DNA of 64,000 bases from Flavobacteriaceae bacterium (lineage in GTDB: Bacteria > Bacteroidota > Bacteroidia > Flavobacteriales > Flavobacteriaceae): assembly GCA_021739635.1 (NCBI GenBank), contig JAIPBH010000014.1, forward strand, positions 16,377 through 80,376, read 5' to 3'. Position numbers and translations under genes: made by a program. This document shows, one piece after another, positions 44,725 to 53,575 of this stretch; position 1 is the first letter of the stretch, and each line of letters starts with the position of its first letter. Below the pieces are notes generated by a model. That model saw only the letters and a list, made by a program, of their open reading frames with translations, was not told the origin of the DNA and made no database searches.

Positions 44725-45444
44725 ATGAAAACAATAATTCATAAAGCTAATACTAGAGGATTTGCAAATCATGGATGGTTGCAAGCAAATCATTCGTTTA
44801 GTTTTGCTAGTTACCAAAATCAAGATAGAATTCACTTTGGTGCATTACGAGTGTTAAATGATGATGTGATTGCTCCAAAAATGGGATTTGGCACACATCC
44901 ACATGATAATATGGAAATTATCACCATACCACTTAAAGGTGTTTTAAAACATAAAGATAATATGGCCGATGAATGGATACCTGTTTTGCCTGGTGAAGTA
45001 CAAGTTATGAGCGCTGGTAAAGGTGTGCAACATTCTGAAATTAATGGTTCTGTTAATGAGCATTTAAGTTTGTTTCAAATTTGGATTTTTCCAAATAAAC
45101 AAAACGTAAAACCACGATATGACCAAAAGAAATTTGATATTTTAAATACCAATCAACTTCAAACTTTAGTGACTTCAATAGATGAAAATCATGAAGGAAG
45201 TTTGAAAATTCATCAAGATGCTATCATTTCTAGAATACATCTAGAAGAAAATAGTAGTTTTGATTATACTTTAAAAAGTAAAAACCATGGAGTATATATC
45301 ATGAATATATTTGGTAATGTAATTATAGACGATAAAAAATTAGAGTCTCGTGACGCTATTGGCATTTCAGAAACAGAAAATTTTAGTATAAAAGCAGAAA
45401 ATTCTTCTCAATTATTATTTATTGAAGTTCCTATGGAATTCTAA
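44725..45444 (+). CDS. Pirin-family cupin protein
   Basis: 239 residues with two cupin domains. The N-terminal domain holds the metal site: FGTHPHDNMEIITIPLKG (near 53-70; His, His, Glu) and HSEING (near 101). The bacterial family includes YhaK/YhhW proteins; YhhW shows quercetinase activity and others act as redox sensors. The function here is unproven. A purine-rich stretch (GAAAGGAAA) 8-16 bp before the ATG resembles a ribosome binding site, unusual in this genome. It ends the operon, followed by a terminator. Confidence 0.92.
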   Translation: MKTIIHKANTRGFANHGWLQANHSFSFASYQNQDRIHFGALRVLNDDVIAPKMGFGTHPHDNMEIITIPLKGVLKHKDNMADEWIPVLPGEVQVMSAGKGVQHSEINGSVNEHLSLFQIWIFPNKQNVKPRYDQKKFDILNTNQLQTLVTSIDENHEGSLKIHQDAIISRIHLEENSSFDYTLKSKNHGVYIMNIFGNVIIDDKKLESRDAIGISETENFSIKAENSSQLLFIEVPMEF

Positions 45445-45460
45445 TTAAAATTCCAATAAA

Positions 45461-45489
45461 AAAAGCATTCAAACTAGAATGCTTTTTTT
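45461..45489 (+). terminator. Terminator after the pirin gene
   Basis: 10-bp stem AAAAGCATTC/GAATGCTTTT with loop AAACTA and a run of seven T. Confidence 0.9.
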
Positions 45490-45669
45490 ATCAACGTATT
45501 CTAAAGTGCAAATTCTTCAAAAAATAAAGACTTTAAATTTGTGATAAATTAAATTAAAAACGTCACTTTTCTGCTAGTAAACGATTATTTATACTATTCA
45601 AAGTATATTTTCTATGACAGCTTTTTAAATATTTAATTTTATCTCAAAATATTTTAACCCCAAATTAAA

Positions 45670-46851
45670 ATGACACTTAAAATAAAAATTTTATTAGTAA
45701 TTCTTCTTGCCAATATTTTTACAATTCAATCTCAAACTACAGAAATTACAAAAAAAGATTCAACAATAGTTAGTTCATGGATTTTTGGATTAGGTTTTAA
45801 TGTTGTAGATGATTCTGATGATGTATGGCATAGATTATTAGATCTTAAAGATGCTTGGAATGCGGTGCCTTATCCTTCGCGATTAAGTATTGGAAAATAT
45901 TTTAAAAACGGATTAGGAATTGAAGCTATAGCATCTTATAATAAATATAAAAAAGGCAAAACAGTAGGTGGGTTACCGCTTACAAGTGATAAGCATTATT
46001 ATGCTTTAGATTCAAGATTAAGCTATGATTTAAATAAAATTTTTGGAGAAACAGGGTGGTTTGATCCTTATGTTGGTGTCGGCGTTGGATACACTCATGA
46101 CAATGATGTTTCTCGTGCTACTGCAAATGCAGCTTTAGGTTTTAGAGCTTGGTTTTCTGATAGATTTGGTATGGATGTAAACTCTACTGGAAAATGGGCG
46201 ATTAATCCAGACAAAACCAATCAAAATCATTTACAACATGCCATTGGTGTAGTATACAGATTTAGCTATGAAAAAGAGCTAACTAAAGAAGGTGAAGCTA
46301 AATTAGAATTAATTAAAGCTGAAGAAAAAGAAATTAATAGAATTAATGATTCTATAGCATCAACGCTAAAAGTTGCTGAAGAAACAAGGTTGTTAGCAGA
46401 AAAATTAGAAAAGGAAAAAGAATTAGAAAGATTGGCGCAACTTGAAAAAGAAAAGGCTGATTTAAAAGCTATTGAAAAAAATAAAATTCAAAGTAAAATA
46501 GATGCTTTAGAAAATATAAATTTTGACTTTGATTCAAATAACTTAACATCTTTATCTAAAAAGACTCTTTCAAATTTAATTTTAATTTTAACTGAATATC
46601 CAAAATTATTCATAGAAATAGATTCTCATACAGATTCCAGAGGCTCTTCTAGTTATAATCAAGCACTTTCTGAAAGAAGATTGCTAAGTACACTTGATTA
46701 CTTATTCAAAAATGGAATAGAACCTCAAAGAGTTGTTGGAAAAGCTTTTGGAGAAGAAAAACTTTTGAATGAATGTGATGATCATACTAAATGTTCAGAA
46801 ATTAAACATAGAGCAAATAGAAGGTCAGAAGTTAAAATCATAAATTTCTAA
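45670..46851 (+). CDS. OmpA-family outer-membrane protein
   Basis: 393 residues. Signal peptide (LKIKILLVILLANIFTIQSQ), then a region of about 190 residues with the alternating pattern of an eight-strand outer-membrane barrel (WFDPYVGVGVGYTHDND, RFGMDVNSTGKW). An acidic coiled-coil follows (about 200-275), then a C-terminal OmpA domain (about 280-393) with IDSHTDSRGSSSYNQALSER. The domain binds peptidoglycan. It differs from the lipoprotein at 29894 in having a barrel. It is monocistronic, flanked by terminators. Confidence 0.9.
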   Translation: MTLKIKILLVILLANIFTIQSQTTEITKKDSTIVSSWIFGLGFNVVDDSDDVWHRLLDLKDAWNAVPYPSRLSIGKYFKNGLGIEAIASYNKYKKGKTVGGLPLTSDKHYYALDSRLSYDLNKIFGETGWFDPYVGVGVGYTHDNDVSRATANAALGFRAWFSDRFGMDVNSTGKWAINPDKTNQNHLQHAIGVVYRFSYEKELTKEGEAKLELIKAEEKEINRINDSIASTLKVAEETRLLAEKLEKEKELERLAQLEKEKADLKAIEKNKIQSKIDALENINFDFDSNNLTSLSKKTLSNLILILTEYPKLFIEIDSHTDSRGSSSYNQALSERRLLSTLDYLFKNGIEPQRVVGKAFGEEKLLNECDDHTKCSEIKHRANRRSEVKIINF

Positions 46852-46890
46852 TTTTTAAAATTTTCAAATTCATTTTTATTATAAATAAGT

Positions 46891-46920
46891 AAAGCCAATA
46901 AATAATTATTTATTGGCTTT
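46891..46920. terminator. 30-bp perfect palindrome after the OmpA gene
   Basis: AAAGCCAATAAATAA pairs fully with TTATTTATTGGCTTT with no loop bases to spare. It is followed by AAATTT rather than a long T-run, so termination may be weak. It separates the OmpA gene from the RNA candidate. Confidence 0.6.
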
Positions 46921-46959
46921 AAATTTAATTCTAAAATACGATATTTGTGTTTCAAATTT

Positions 46960-47052
46960 GCGCAAAGGATTGTAGTGGCATCCTTTTTAATGTTATCAAC
47001 ATTAAAAGATATAACGAAAAGCCTGACCTTGTTATCTAACAAGGATGCGCCC
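46960..47052 (+). ncRNA. Structured RNA candidate before the CAL67264-family gene
   Basis: The sequence folds into a closed multibranch. The outer stem is GCGCA (46960-46964) with TGCGC (47046-47050). Hairpin 1 is AAGGAT/ATCCTT (46965-46985) with loop TGTAGTGGC. Hairpin 2 is TTTTAATGTT/AACATTAAAA (46985-47007). Hairpin 3 is CCTTGTT/AACAAGG (47027-47044). Hairpins 2 and 3 are joined by the unpaired linker GATATAACGAAAAGCCTGA. I recall very similar blocks (GGATTGAAG, GCGGCATCC, AAAGATATAGCGAA, GCCTGACC) in other flavobacteria. It may be the Rfam Flavo-1 motif, but that name is unsure. It ends 18 bp before the ATG at 47071, so it could be a 5' leader or a separate RNA. Confidence 0.75.
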
Positions 47053-47070
47053 TAAAACAAATTATTAATT

Positions 47071-47253
47071 ATGGCAATGAATAAAAATACAGTTTTGGCG
47101 TGGGCTACCACGATTATGATAATAGTAGGATTAGCTTTAATTGCACTTGGCGCTTTTAGATATGATGATGTAGCCGGTTGGGGATTCGCATCTGTTGGCG
47201 TTGGCTTTTTTGCTATAGCATGGGTTTTTAATGCATTAAAAGGTAGAGTATAA
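47071..47253 (+). CDS. CAL67264-family small membrane protein
   Basis: 60 residues with two membrane helices (about 7-29, VLAWATTIMIIVGLALIALGA, abridged to AWATTIMIIVGLALIALGA; and about 36-56, WGFASVGVGFFAIAWVFNAL). It matches a flavobacterial family of unknown function that I know as CAL67264. The stop overlaps the start of ettA by one base (TAATG), so the two are translationally coupled. It follows directly after the RNA candidate. Its function is unknown. Confidence 0.85.
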   Translation: MAMNKNTVLAWATTIMIIVGLALIALGAFRYDDVAGWGFASVGVGFFAIAWVFNALKGRV

Positions 47254-48944
47254 TGAGCGACGATAAAAAAGTCATATTTTCAATGTCTGGTTTAACCAAG
47301 ACATTTCAAGGAGCAAATACACCCGTTTTAAAAAATATTTATTTAAGTTTTTTTTATGGAGCTAAAATTGGAATTTTAGGATTAAATGGTTCTGGTAAAT
47401 CTACACTTCTTAAAATAATAGCAGGTGTTGAAAAGAATTATCAAGGCGACGTTACCTTTCTTCAAGATTATTCTGTTGGCTATTTAGAACAAGAACCCAA
47501 GTTAGACGAAAGTAAAACTGTTATTGAAATTGTAAGAGAAGGTGCTGCTGAAACGGTTGCTATTCTTGATGAATATAACAAAATAAATGACATGTTTGGT
47601 TTAGAGGAGGTTTATTCTGATCCTGATAAAATGGATAAGCTCATGAACCGACAAGCTGAGCTTCAAGATAAAATTGATGCTTCAAATGCTTGGGAACTGG
47701 ATACCAAACTAGAAATTGCAATGGATGCTTTGCGCACTCCTGATGCAGATAAGAAAATTAGTATATTATCTGGTGGAGAACGAAGACGCGTAGCTTTATG
47801 TAGATTGTTATTACAAGAACCAGATGTTTTGTTATTAGATGAACCTACAAACCACCTAGATGCAGAATCGGTACATTGGTTAGAAAATCATTTAGCACAA
47901 TATAAAGGTACTGTAATAGCAGTAACACATGATAGATACTTTTTAGATAATGTAGCGGGTTGGATTTTAGAGTTAGATAGAGGTGAAGGCATTCCTTGGA
48001 AAGGAAATTATTCATCATGGTTAGATCAAAAATCTAAACGTTTAGCTCAAGAAAGTAAAGTAGCATCTAAACGTCAAAAAACTTTAGAACGAGAGTTAGA
48101 ATGGGTACGACAAGGTGCTAAAGGCAGACAAACCAAGCAAAAAGCACGTTTAAATAATTATGATAAGTTATTAAGTCAAGACCAAAAACAACTTGATGAA
48201 AAACTTGAAATTTATATTCCAAACGGACCTCGTTTAGGAACCAATGTTTTGGAAGCTATTGGAGTTAGTAAAGGCTATGAGGATAAATTATTGTATGAAG
48301 ATTTGAACTTTAAATTACCTCAAGCAGGAATTGTTGGAGTTATTGGTCCAAATGGTGCAGGTAAAACTACTATCTTCAGAATGATTATGGGTGAAGAAAC
48401 TCCAGATAAGGGTGAATTTAAAGTAGGTGAAACTGCCAAAATAGCTTACGTAGACCAAGCTCATTCAAACATTGATCCTGAAAAAACTATTTGGCAAAAC
48501 TTTAGTGATGAGCAAGAACTTGTTTTAATGGGAGGAAAAGAAGTTAATTCTAGAGCTTATTTAAGTAGATTTAACTTTTCTGGTGGTGAGCAAAATAAGA
48601 AAGTTAAATTACTATCAGGAGGTGAGCGTAACCGCTTACACTTGGCTATGACACTAAAAGAAGAAGGCAATGTATTACTTTTAGATGAGCCAACTAATGA
48701 TCTTGATGTTAATACCTTACGTGCTTTAGAAGAAGGTTTAGAAAATTTTGCTGGTTGTGCGGTTGTAATATCGCATGATAGATGGTTTTTAGATAGAATA
48801 TGCACACATATTTTAGCTTTTGAAGGAGATTCTCAAGTGTATTTCTTTGAAGGAAGTTTTAGTGAATATGAAGAAAATAAAAAGAAACGTCTTGGAGGCG
48901 ATTTAATGCCTAAACGAATTAAGTACAAAAAACTAATACGTTAA
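47253..48944 (+). CDS. ettA: Energy-dependent translational throttle protein EttA (ABC-F)
   Basis: 563 residues. Two ABC modules without membrane domains: Walker A GLNGSGKST (near 38-46) and GPNGAGKTT (near 364-372), signatures LSGGERRRVAL and LSGGERNRLHL, and Walker B LLLDEPTNHLD and LLLDEPTNDLD. Between them lies the ABC-F linker with positively charged helices (ESKVASKRQKTLEREL). EttA binds the ribosomal E site and gates entry into elongation according to the ATP/ADP ratio. It overlaps the CAL67264 gene by one base. Confidence 0.95.
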   Translation: MSDDKKVIFSMSGLTKTFQGANTPVLKNIYLSFFYGAKIGILGLNGSGKSTLLKIIAGVEKNYQGDVTFLQDYSVGYLEQEPKLDESKTVIEIVREGAAETVAILDEYNKINDMFGLEEVYSDPDKMDKLMNRQAELQDKIDASNAWELDTKLEIAMDALRTPDADKKISILSGGERRRVALCRLLLQEPDVLLLDEPTNHLDAESVHWLENHLAQYKGTVIAVTHDRYFLDNVAGWILELDRGEGIPWKGNYSSWLDQKSKRLAQESKVASKRQKTLERELEWVRQGAKGRQTKQKARLNNYDKLLSQDQKQLDEKLEIYIPNGPRLGTNVLEAIGVSKGYEDKLLYEDLNFKLPQAGIVGVIGPNGAGKTTIFRMIMGEETPDKGEFKVGETAKIAYVDQAHSNIDPEKTIWQNFSDEQELVLMGGKEVNSRAYLSRFNFSGGEQNKKVKLLSGGERNRLHLAMTLKEEGNVLLLDEPTNDLDVNTLRALEEGLENFAGCAVVISHDRWFLDRICTHILAFEGDSQVYFFEGSFSEYEENKKKRLGGDLMPKRIKYKKLIR

Positions 48945-48955
48945 TATTTTATAAA

Positions 48956-48983
48956 TGAAAAGCCTGCATTTGCAGGCTTTTCA
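48956..48983. terminator. Terminator after ettA
   Basis: 13-bp stem TGAAAAGCCTGCA/TGCAGGCTTTTCA with a two-base loop. It has only a short T-run (TTTT) inside the stem and may act in both directions between convergent genes. Confidence 0.75.
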
Positions 48984-49006
48984 TATTTAAAAACTCATGA
49001 TATTAT

Positions 49007-49273
49007 TTAATTACCTCCGTACATATGACCTTCGGTAAAATCTTTATATTCTTCCTTTTTTTTAGCTATTTCTTCACTTATTTTATCCAATCGTTCATTT
49101 TCTTTTTTAAGCATATAAGATTTTCTAACACCAAAAATAAGCAGAATTGAAAAAAACACTACAACTATTATTAAAATGGTTACAATGTCACTTTGTTCAA
49201 TAGCTACAAATGTTGATAAAATAGGATGCATGTTTTTAATTAACATTTTAATGACAATTGGGATTAATAGCAT
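49007..49273 (-). CDS. Small membrane-anchored coiled-coil protein, unknown
   Basis: 88 residues from the ATG at 49273; ATGs at 49249 and 49234 are also possible. One hydrophobic helix (about 29-48, IVTILIIVVVFFSILLIFGV) is followed by a basic and acidic coiled-coil (KSYMLKKENERLDKISEEI, KKKEEYKDFTEG). No known motif; I do not recognise a family. It is convergent with ettA and has no obvious partners. Confidence 0.7.
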   Translation of the reverse strand: MLLIPIVIKMLIKNMHPILSTFVAIEQSDIVTILIIVVVFFSILLIFGVRKSYMLKKENERLDKISEEIAKKKEEYKDFTEGHMYGGN

Positions 49274-49454
49274 TTCAAATATAATATTTTTTATTGACTA
49301 AAATGATTAAATATCATAATTTATAAGTATTGTCTTACTAATGTAAAATGTATAATGTTAAATAAGTCAATTTATTTATTGATGATAGACATCAAAAAAT
49401 CAAAATATTTTATCGAAATTGCCTGAAAACTTATCATTACATATTATTAATATA

Positions 49455-50036
49455 ATGAAAACTAATAGAATTAAAAATATTAAAACTGAGTTATTATCTA
49501 AACAATATTATACATTAAATAAGCTAACTTTTGATTATTTATTAAGTAGTGGGAATTGGATAACACAAATTAGAGAATGTTATGATAGAGGAGATGGTGC
49601 TGGAATTCTTTTATATAATAAAGAAAAGCAAACCATAATTTTAACTAGACAGTTTAGAATGCCAACCTACATGAATGACAACGCAACCGGAATGTTAATA
49701 GAAATTTGTGCTGGTATGCTTGATAAAGATAATCCTGAGGCATGCGTTATAAGAGAAACAGAAGAAGAAGTTGGATATAGATTAAAAAGTGTAAAAAAAG
49801 TTTTTGAAGCCTATTCATCTCCTGGAGTTATGACTGAAAAAATGCATTTTTTTGTAGGAGAATATACTGATGATATGAAAGTGAATGCAGGTGGCGGATT
49901 AGAAAGTGAACATGAAGATATTGAAGTTTTAGAAATGCCTTTCACAGAGGCTATTAACATGTTGAATACTGGAATAATTGAAGATACAAGAACTATAGTT
50001 TTGCTGCAATATGCACAAATACATAAATTGTTATAA
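49455..50036 (+). CDS. nudK: NudK-like Nudix hydrolase
   Basis: 193 residues from the ATG at 49455 (a TTG at 49419 would add a poor leader). The Nudix box is seen as GMLDKDNPEACV followed by RETEEEVGY (near 104-124), with YDRGDGAGILLYN and RQFRMPTYM upstream as in GDP-mannose pyrophosphatase NudK. It hydrolyses GDP-mannose or a similar nucleoside-diphosphate sugar to two phosphates, with Mg2+, in the cytoplasm. It is convergent with hutG. Confidence 0.9.
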   Translation: MKTNRIKNIKTELLSKQYYTLNKLTFDYLLSSGNWITQIRECYDRGDGAGILLYNKEKQTIILTRQFRMPTYMNDNATGMLIEICAGMLDKDNPEACVIRETEEEVGYRLKSVKKVFEAYSSPGVMTEKMHFFVGEYTDDMKVNAGGGLESEHEDIEVLEMPFTEAINMLNTGIIEDTRTIVLLQYAQIHKLL

Positions 50037-50046
50037 AAATTATTTA

Positions 50047-51063
50047 CTAATTATTAACTTTTATAAAATCAGTAATTAAATAAGTAATAAGTTTACCAAT
50101 TTGTTTTTCGTTTTCTGGTGTTGCAATGGCTTCACAAATGTGTAAATAACAAGCGTTTTCATGCTTTCCAAAAAAATCAACAAAAGCTCTTGCTTTATTA
50201 ACACTAAATCCACTTGGAGTCATAGCGCTACTTGGTATATTTTCAATAGCATCACAATCTATTTCTATTCCAAATGGTCTTGAAGAAACATGTTCTAAAG
50301 CTCTTTGTAATTCTTCATTAAATTTCAGTTCTTTTCTAATTTCAATGGCTTCGAAAGTATTATACTCAACAGATTTTATTTTTTTAAATGATTTAAAAAT
50401 GCTGTCTGAAGTATAATTTTCGTGTACACCAAAAACAAAATAATTTTTAAGAAAGCCTTCTGCAAAGGCATATGAGAATCCATTTCCGCTATGTCGTCCT
50501 TCTTCTGGTCTAAAATCTGTATGAGCATCAAAATTAACAGCGTTTATTCTAGTACCTAAAGCCAAAGAACTTCCTTTTAAATTTCCGTAGGCATTATTAT
50601 GACCACCACCAATTATTATAGGCTTTTTCCCTGCCAAGACTATTTGCTGAATAATATGTGTAACATGAGTATCTATTTTTTTAACAATTTTTCTAGCTTT
50701 TAAAATATCCTTTTTATTAGATTGATCTAATGTTGAAACTTTCAACATTTCTGAAGTAAAATCAAGATGACCAAGTATTAAAACCTTATTTGCTTTAGTA
50801 AATTCATTATTTTGGATATTTATTAAAAATTTTATTACGGCATTCCATGTGTTGTAAGTACCTGATAATCCATAATTTGCAAATACGCCTACATCTTCAG
50901 GTAAACCAATAATTACATGTGTAACATCCAAATTTTTAAGTTGTTCGTATATGTTAGAAATGGAAGTTAACATGGCAACATGTTCTCCAAATTTGGATTC
51001 TCCTGTACGCTTGTTTAGTAATTTATTAAGGTCAGAATTATTAAATAAAACTAGTTTATCCAT
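50047..51063 (-). CDS. hutG: Formimidoylglutamase (arginase family)
   Basis: 338 residues of the ureohydrolase fold. Mn-binding motifs are GGGHNNAYG (near 154), NFDAHTDFR (near 180) and GIEIDCDAIENIP (near 260). It cleaves N-formimidoyl-glutamate to glutamate and formamide, the last step of histidine breakdown. hutI lies 1.06 kb away on the same strand, supporting this over arginase or agmatinase. The hutH and hutU genes are not in the window. Confidence 0.9.
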   Translation of the reverse strand: MDKLVLFNNSDLNKLLNKRTGESKFGEHVAMLTSISNIYEQLKNLDVTHVIIGLPEDVGVFANYGLSGTYNTWNAVIKFLINIQNNEFTKANKVLILGHLDFTSEMLKVSTLDQSNKKDILKARKIVKKIDTHVTHIIQQIVLAGKKPIIIGGGHNNAYGNLKGSSLALGTRINAVNFDAHTDFRPEEGRHSGNGFSYAFAEGFLKNYFVFGVHENYTSDSIFKSFKKIKSVEYNTFEAIEIRKELKFNEELQRALEHVSSRPFGIEIDCDAIENIPSSAMTPSGFSVNKARAFVDFFGKHENACYLHICEAIATPENEKQIGKLITYLITDFIKVNN

Positions 51064-51181
51064 GGAATGATTAAATTTTTGAATAACTAAAAATACATTT
51101 TTATTTATTCATAACATTAAAAAAAAAAGTATAAAAATTAGTAAACATTAAACTCTAAAAACAAATTAAAAACAAGTAATT

Positions 51182-52066
51182 ATGGAAAAAAGTAATAACG
51201 GAATGGGATTAAAGATAGCATTAGGAATTGCATTAGTCCTTTTTTTAGGTACCGCATTTTATTCACTTAATCTTTACAAAAAAAGTAATGAGGATAAAAA
51301 AGAATTGACTGAGCAAAAGCAATTAGTAATGAATGATTTAAACGCTATGGCAAAACAATATGATGCTGCTATTAGTGAAAATACAGTTGCTAATAAAAAT
51401 TTAATTGAAGCAAGAGAGCGTATTCAAGGGTTAATAGATTCTTTAAAAATTTCTGAAACTAATGTAAAAAGTTTATGGAAATACAAACAAAAATATGCAG
51501 CTCTTCAACAAGAAATGGATTTACTATTGGCTGAAAATGATATGTTAAAAGTTCAAAATTCTTACTTAGCTTCATCTTTAGATAGTACACGAGTACGTTT
51601 AGAAGAAAGAACTATGTTTACAGATTCATTATTAATTCAAAACAATGCTCTAGCCGAAGTTATGGAAAATGCAGCGGTATTATCTGCTGTAGGTTTAAAA
51701 GGTTTTGGAGTTATTGAAAGAACTTCAGGAAAATTAATTCCAACAGAAAGAGCTACTCGTACTGATAAACTTAGAGTTTGTTTTACAGTTGCTAAAAATA
51801 AATTAGTTCAAAATGGTGACCAAGAATTATACGTTCAAGTAATAGATCCTAAAAACAATACATTAGGTGCTAATGAGCAAGTTACTTTTGGTGATAAAAC
51901 TTTAAACTATAGTATTATTAGTAAATTTAATTATGAAAGCGCAAATCTTAATATATGTGAGTTTGTTGCTTCAAAAGGTTCTAGTGATTTTGAAAAAGGA
52001 CGTTATATTATAAACGTTTTTAATGCAAAAGATTTAGTAGCTACTTCTGAGTTTACTCTTAAATAG
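51182..52066 (+). CDS. Membrane-anchored coiled-coil protein, unknown
   Basis: 294 residues. One N-terminal membrane helix (about 9-27, LKIALGIALVLFLGTAFY), a coiled-coil region (about 30-155, rich in Glu, Lys, Gln and Leu) and a C-terminal beta-rich domain of about 120 residues (GVIERTSGKLIPTERA, RVCFTVAKNKLVQNGDQEL, SNFYES-type strands) that faces the periplasm. Relatives are sometimes labelled as a chromosome-partitioning protein, but no P-loop or ParA motif is present, so that label is not supported. It lies between hutG and hutI on the opposite strand and has no clear link to histidine catabolism. Confidence 0.8.
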   Translation: MEKSNNGMGLKIALGIALVLFLGTAFYSLNLYKKSNEDKKELTEQKQLVMNDLNAMAKQYDAAISENTVANKNLIEARERIQGLIDSLKISETNVKSLWKYKQKYAALQQEMDLLLAENDMLKVQNSYLASSLDSTRVRLEERTMFTDSLLIQNNALAEVMENAAVLSAVGLKGFGVIERTSGKLIPTERATRTDKLRVCFTVAKNKLVQNGDQELYVQVIDPKNNTLGANEQVTFGDKTLNYSIISKFNYESANLNICEFVASKGSSDFEKGRYIINVFNAKDLVATSEFTLK

Positions 52067-52086
52067 TAGAAAAACATAAAATTTAT

Positions 52087-52116
52087 AAGCCCGAAAGATT
52101 TCTTTCGGGCTTTTTT
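52087..52116. terminator. Terminator between the coiled-coil gene and hutI
   Basis: 12-bp stem AAGCCCGAAAGA/TCTTTCGGGCTT with a two-base loop and TTTTTT. The genes are convergent; it clearly fits the plus-strand gene. Confidence 0.9.
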
Positions 52117-52127
52117 ATGATTAAAAA

Positions 52128-53369
52128 TTAATAGTGTACTGTCTTTCCATTTATAATCACTTTGTCTATATGATTATCTCCAAAAGCATAAGGCAAATAA
52201 TAGTAGCTTGGAATTTCTTTTGTTATAATTAAATTAGCTTTTTTTCCAATAGTAATACTCCCATAATCTTTTGATATGCCCATAGCATAAGCACCATTGA
52301 TAGTAGCAGCATTAATGGCTTCTTCAGGTGTTACTTTCATTTTTATACAAGCTGTACTTACAACAAAATTCATGTTACCACTTGGTGCTGAACCAGGGTT
52401 ATAGTCTGAAGCCAAAGCAAAAGGCAAATCTGCATCAATAAGTTTTCTGGCAGGTGTATAAGGAATACCTAAAAAATATGAGCACGAAGGCAAGGCTACA
52501 GGCATTGTAGAGCTGTTTTTCAATGCAGCAATATCATCTTCATTTAACTCCTCTAAATGGTCTACAGAAAGGGCATGATGCTTTACAGCTAATGCAACGC
52601 CTCCAAACGCATTAAATTGATTGACATGTATTTTAGGAATGAATCCATATTGACTTCCAACTTTAAGTATCTGTTCTGTGTCTTCAAGAGAAAAATAACC
52701 ATTTTCACAAAAAACATCTATAAAATCTACCAAATTTTCAGAAGAAATTTTTGGAAGCATATCGTTAATAATGACATCAATGTATGCTTGTTTATTGTTT
52801 TTATATTCTAACGGAATAGCATGAGCACCAAGAAATGTTGATTTAACAGCAATTGTAAAGTCTTGCTTAATTCGTTTTATAACACGTAGCATTTTTAATT
52901 CAGATTCAACACTCAACCCATATCCAGATTTAATTTCCAAAGCACCAGTTCCAAGTTTAATAACTTCTTTTACTCGTTTTACAGATTGTTCATAAAGCTC
53001 ATCTTCACTTGTATTTTGCAATGCTTTTGCAGAATTTAATATACCACCACCACGATTTGCAATTTCCTCATAGCTCAATCCATGTATTCTATCAACAAAT
53101 TCTAATTCTCTATTTCCAGCATAAACAATGTGTGTATGAGAATCACACCAAGTTGGTAATATTATTTTTCCAGTGGCATCAATTTTTTCATCATAAATCA
53201 CATCATATAATTCATACATACATCCATAATCAGCAATTAAATCATCTTTTATTAAAAGAAAAGCATTTTTAATAGATGGCAGTATGGCCATGTCTTTACC
53301 AGAAACTTTTAAAATTGTTGAATCTCTTACTTGAAGTAATTCTTTTATGTTGATGATAAGTGTAGTCAT
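52128..53369 (-). CDS. hutI: Imidazolonepropionase
   Basis: 413 residues of the amidohydrolase superfamily. Zinc-binding CDSHTHIVYAGNR (near 73-85) and substrate motifs GGGILNSAKALQNT and EIKSGYGLSVESELKMLRV follow; LASDYNPGSAPSGNM carries the final Asp. It hydrolyses 4-imidazolone-5-propionate to formimidoyl-glutamate, feeding hutG. The ATG at 53369 fits the family. It is divergent from pta across 206 bp, which contains a Crp/Fnr-like palindrome. Confidence 0.96.
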   Translation of the reverse strand: MTTLIINIKELLQVRDSTILKVSGKDMAILPSIKNAFLLIKDDLIADYGCMYELYDVIYDEKIDATGKIILPTWCDSHTHIVYAGNRELEFVDRIHGLSYEEIANRGGGILNSAKALQNTSEDELYEQSVKRVKEVIKLGTGALEIKSGYGLSVESELKMLRVIKRIKQDFTIAVKSTFLGAHAIPLEYKNNKQAYIDVIINDMLPKISSENLVDFIDVFCENGYFSLEDTEQILKVGSQYGFIPKIHVNQFNAFGGVALAVKHHALSVDHLEELNEDDIAALKNSSTMPVALPSCSYFLGIPYTPARKLIDADLPFALASDYNPGSAPSGNMNFVVSTACIKMKVTPEEAINAATINGAYAMGISKDYGSITIGKKANLIITKEIPSYYYLPYAFGDNHIDKVIINGKTVHY

Positions 53370-53436
53370 AAAGTAAAAATAAGAGTAATTTATTAGAAAT
53401 AGGCTATATTTTTAATTGAAAAAAATGTTATAAAAT

Positions 53437-53450
53437 ATGATATAAATCAT
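53437..53450. promoter_or_regulatory. Crp/Fnr-like palindrome between hutI and pta
   Basis: ATGATATAAATCAT has perfect ATGAT-N4-ATCAT arms, the same as at 9341. It is about 100 bp upstream of the pta -7 element at 53552, not at the class II spacing seen in the other two sites, and about 75 bp from the hutI start. Confidence 0.45.
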
Positions 53451-53551
53451 TTTAAAATTAAGGAATAAAATTTCATAAAATAATATCAAAAAAACCTTTA
53501 AAACCCCTGATTTTATTGGTTTTAAAATTTATTCACATAAATTTTTTAGAG

Positions 53552-53559
53552 TACATTTG
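53552..53559 (+). promoter_or_regulatory. -7 element of pta
   Basis: TACATTTG matches TAnnTTTG, 16 bp before the ATG at 53576. No TTG at the -33 position was found. Confidence 0.6.
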
Positions 53560-53575
53560 TATAAAATTTACACAA

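Noticed and set aside
51182..52066. Chromosome-partitioning ParA protein
   Set aside because: No P-loop or other ParA motif; the layout is membrane helix, coiled-coil and beta domain.
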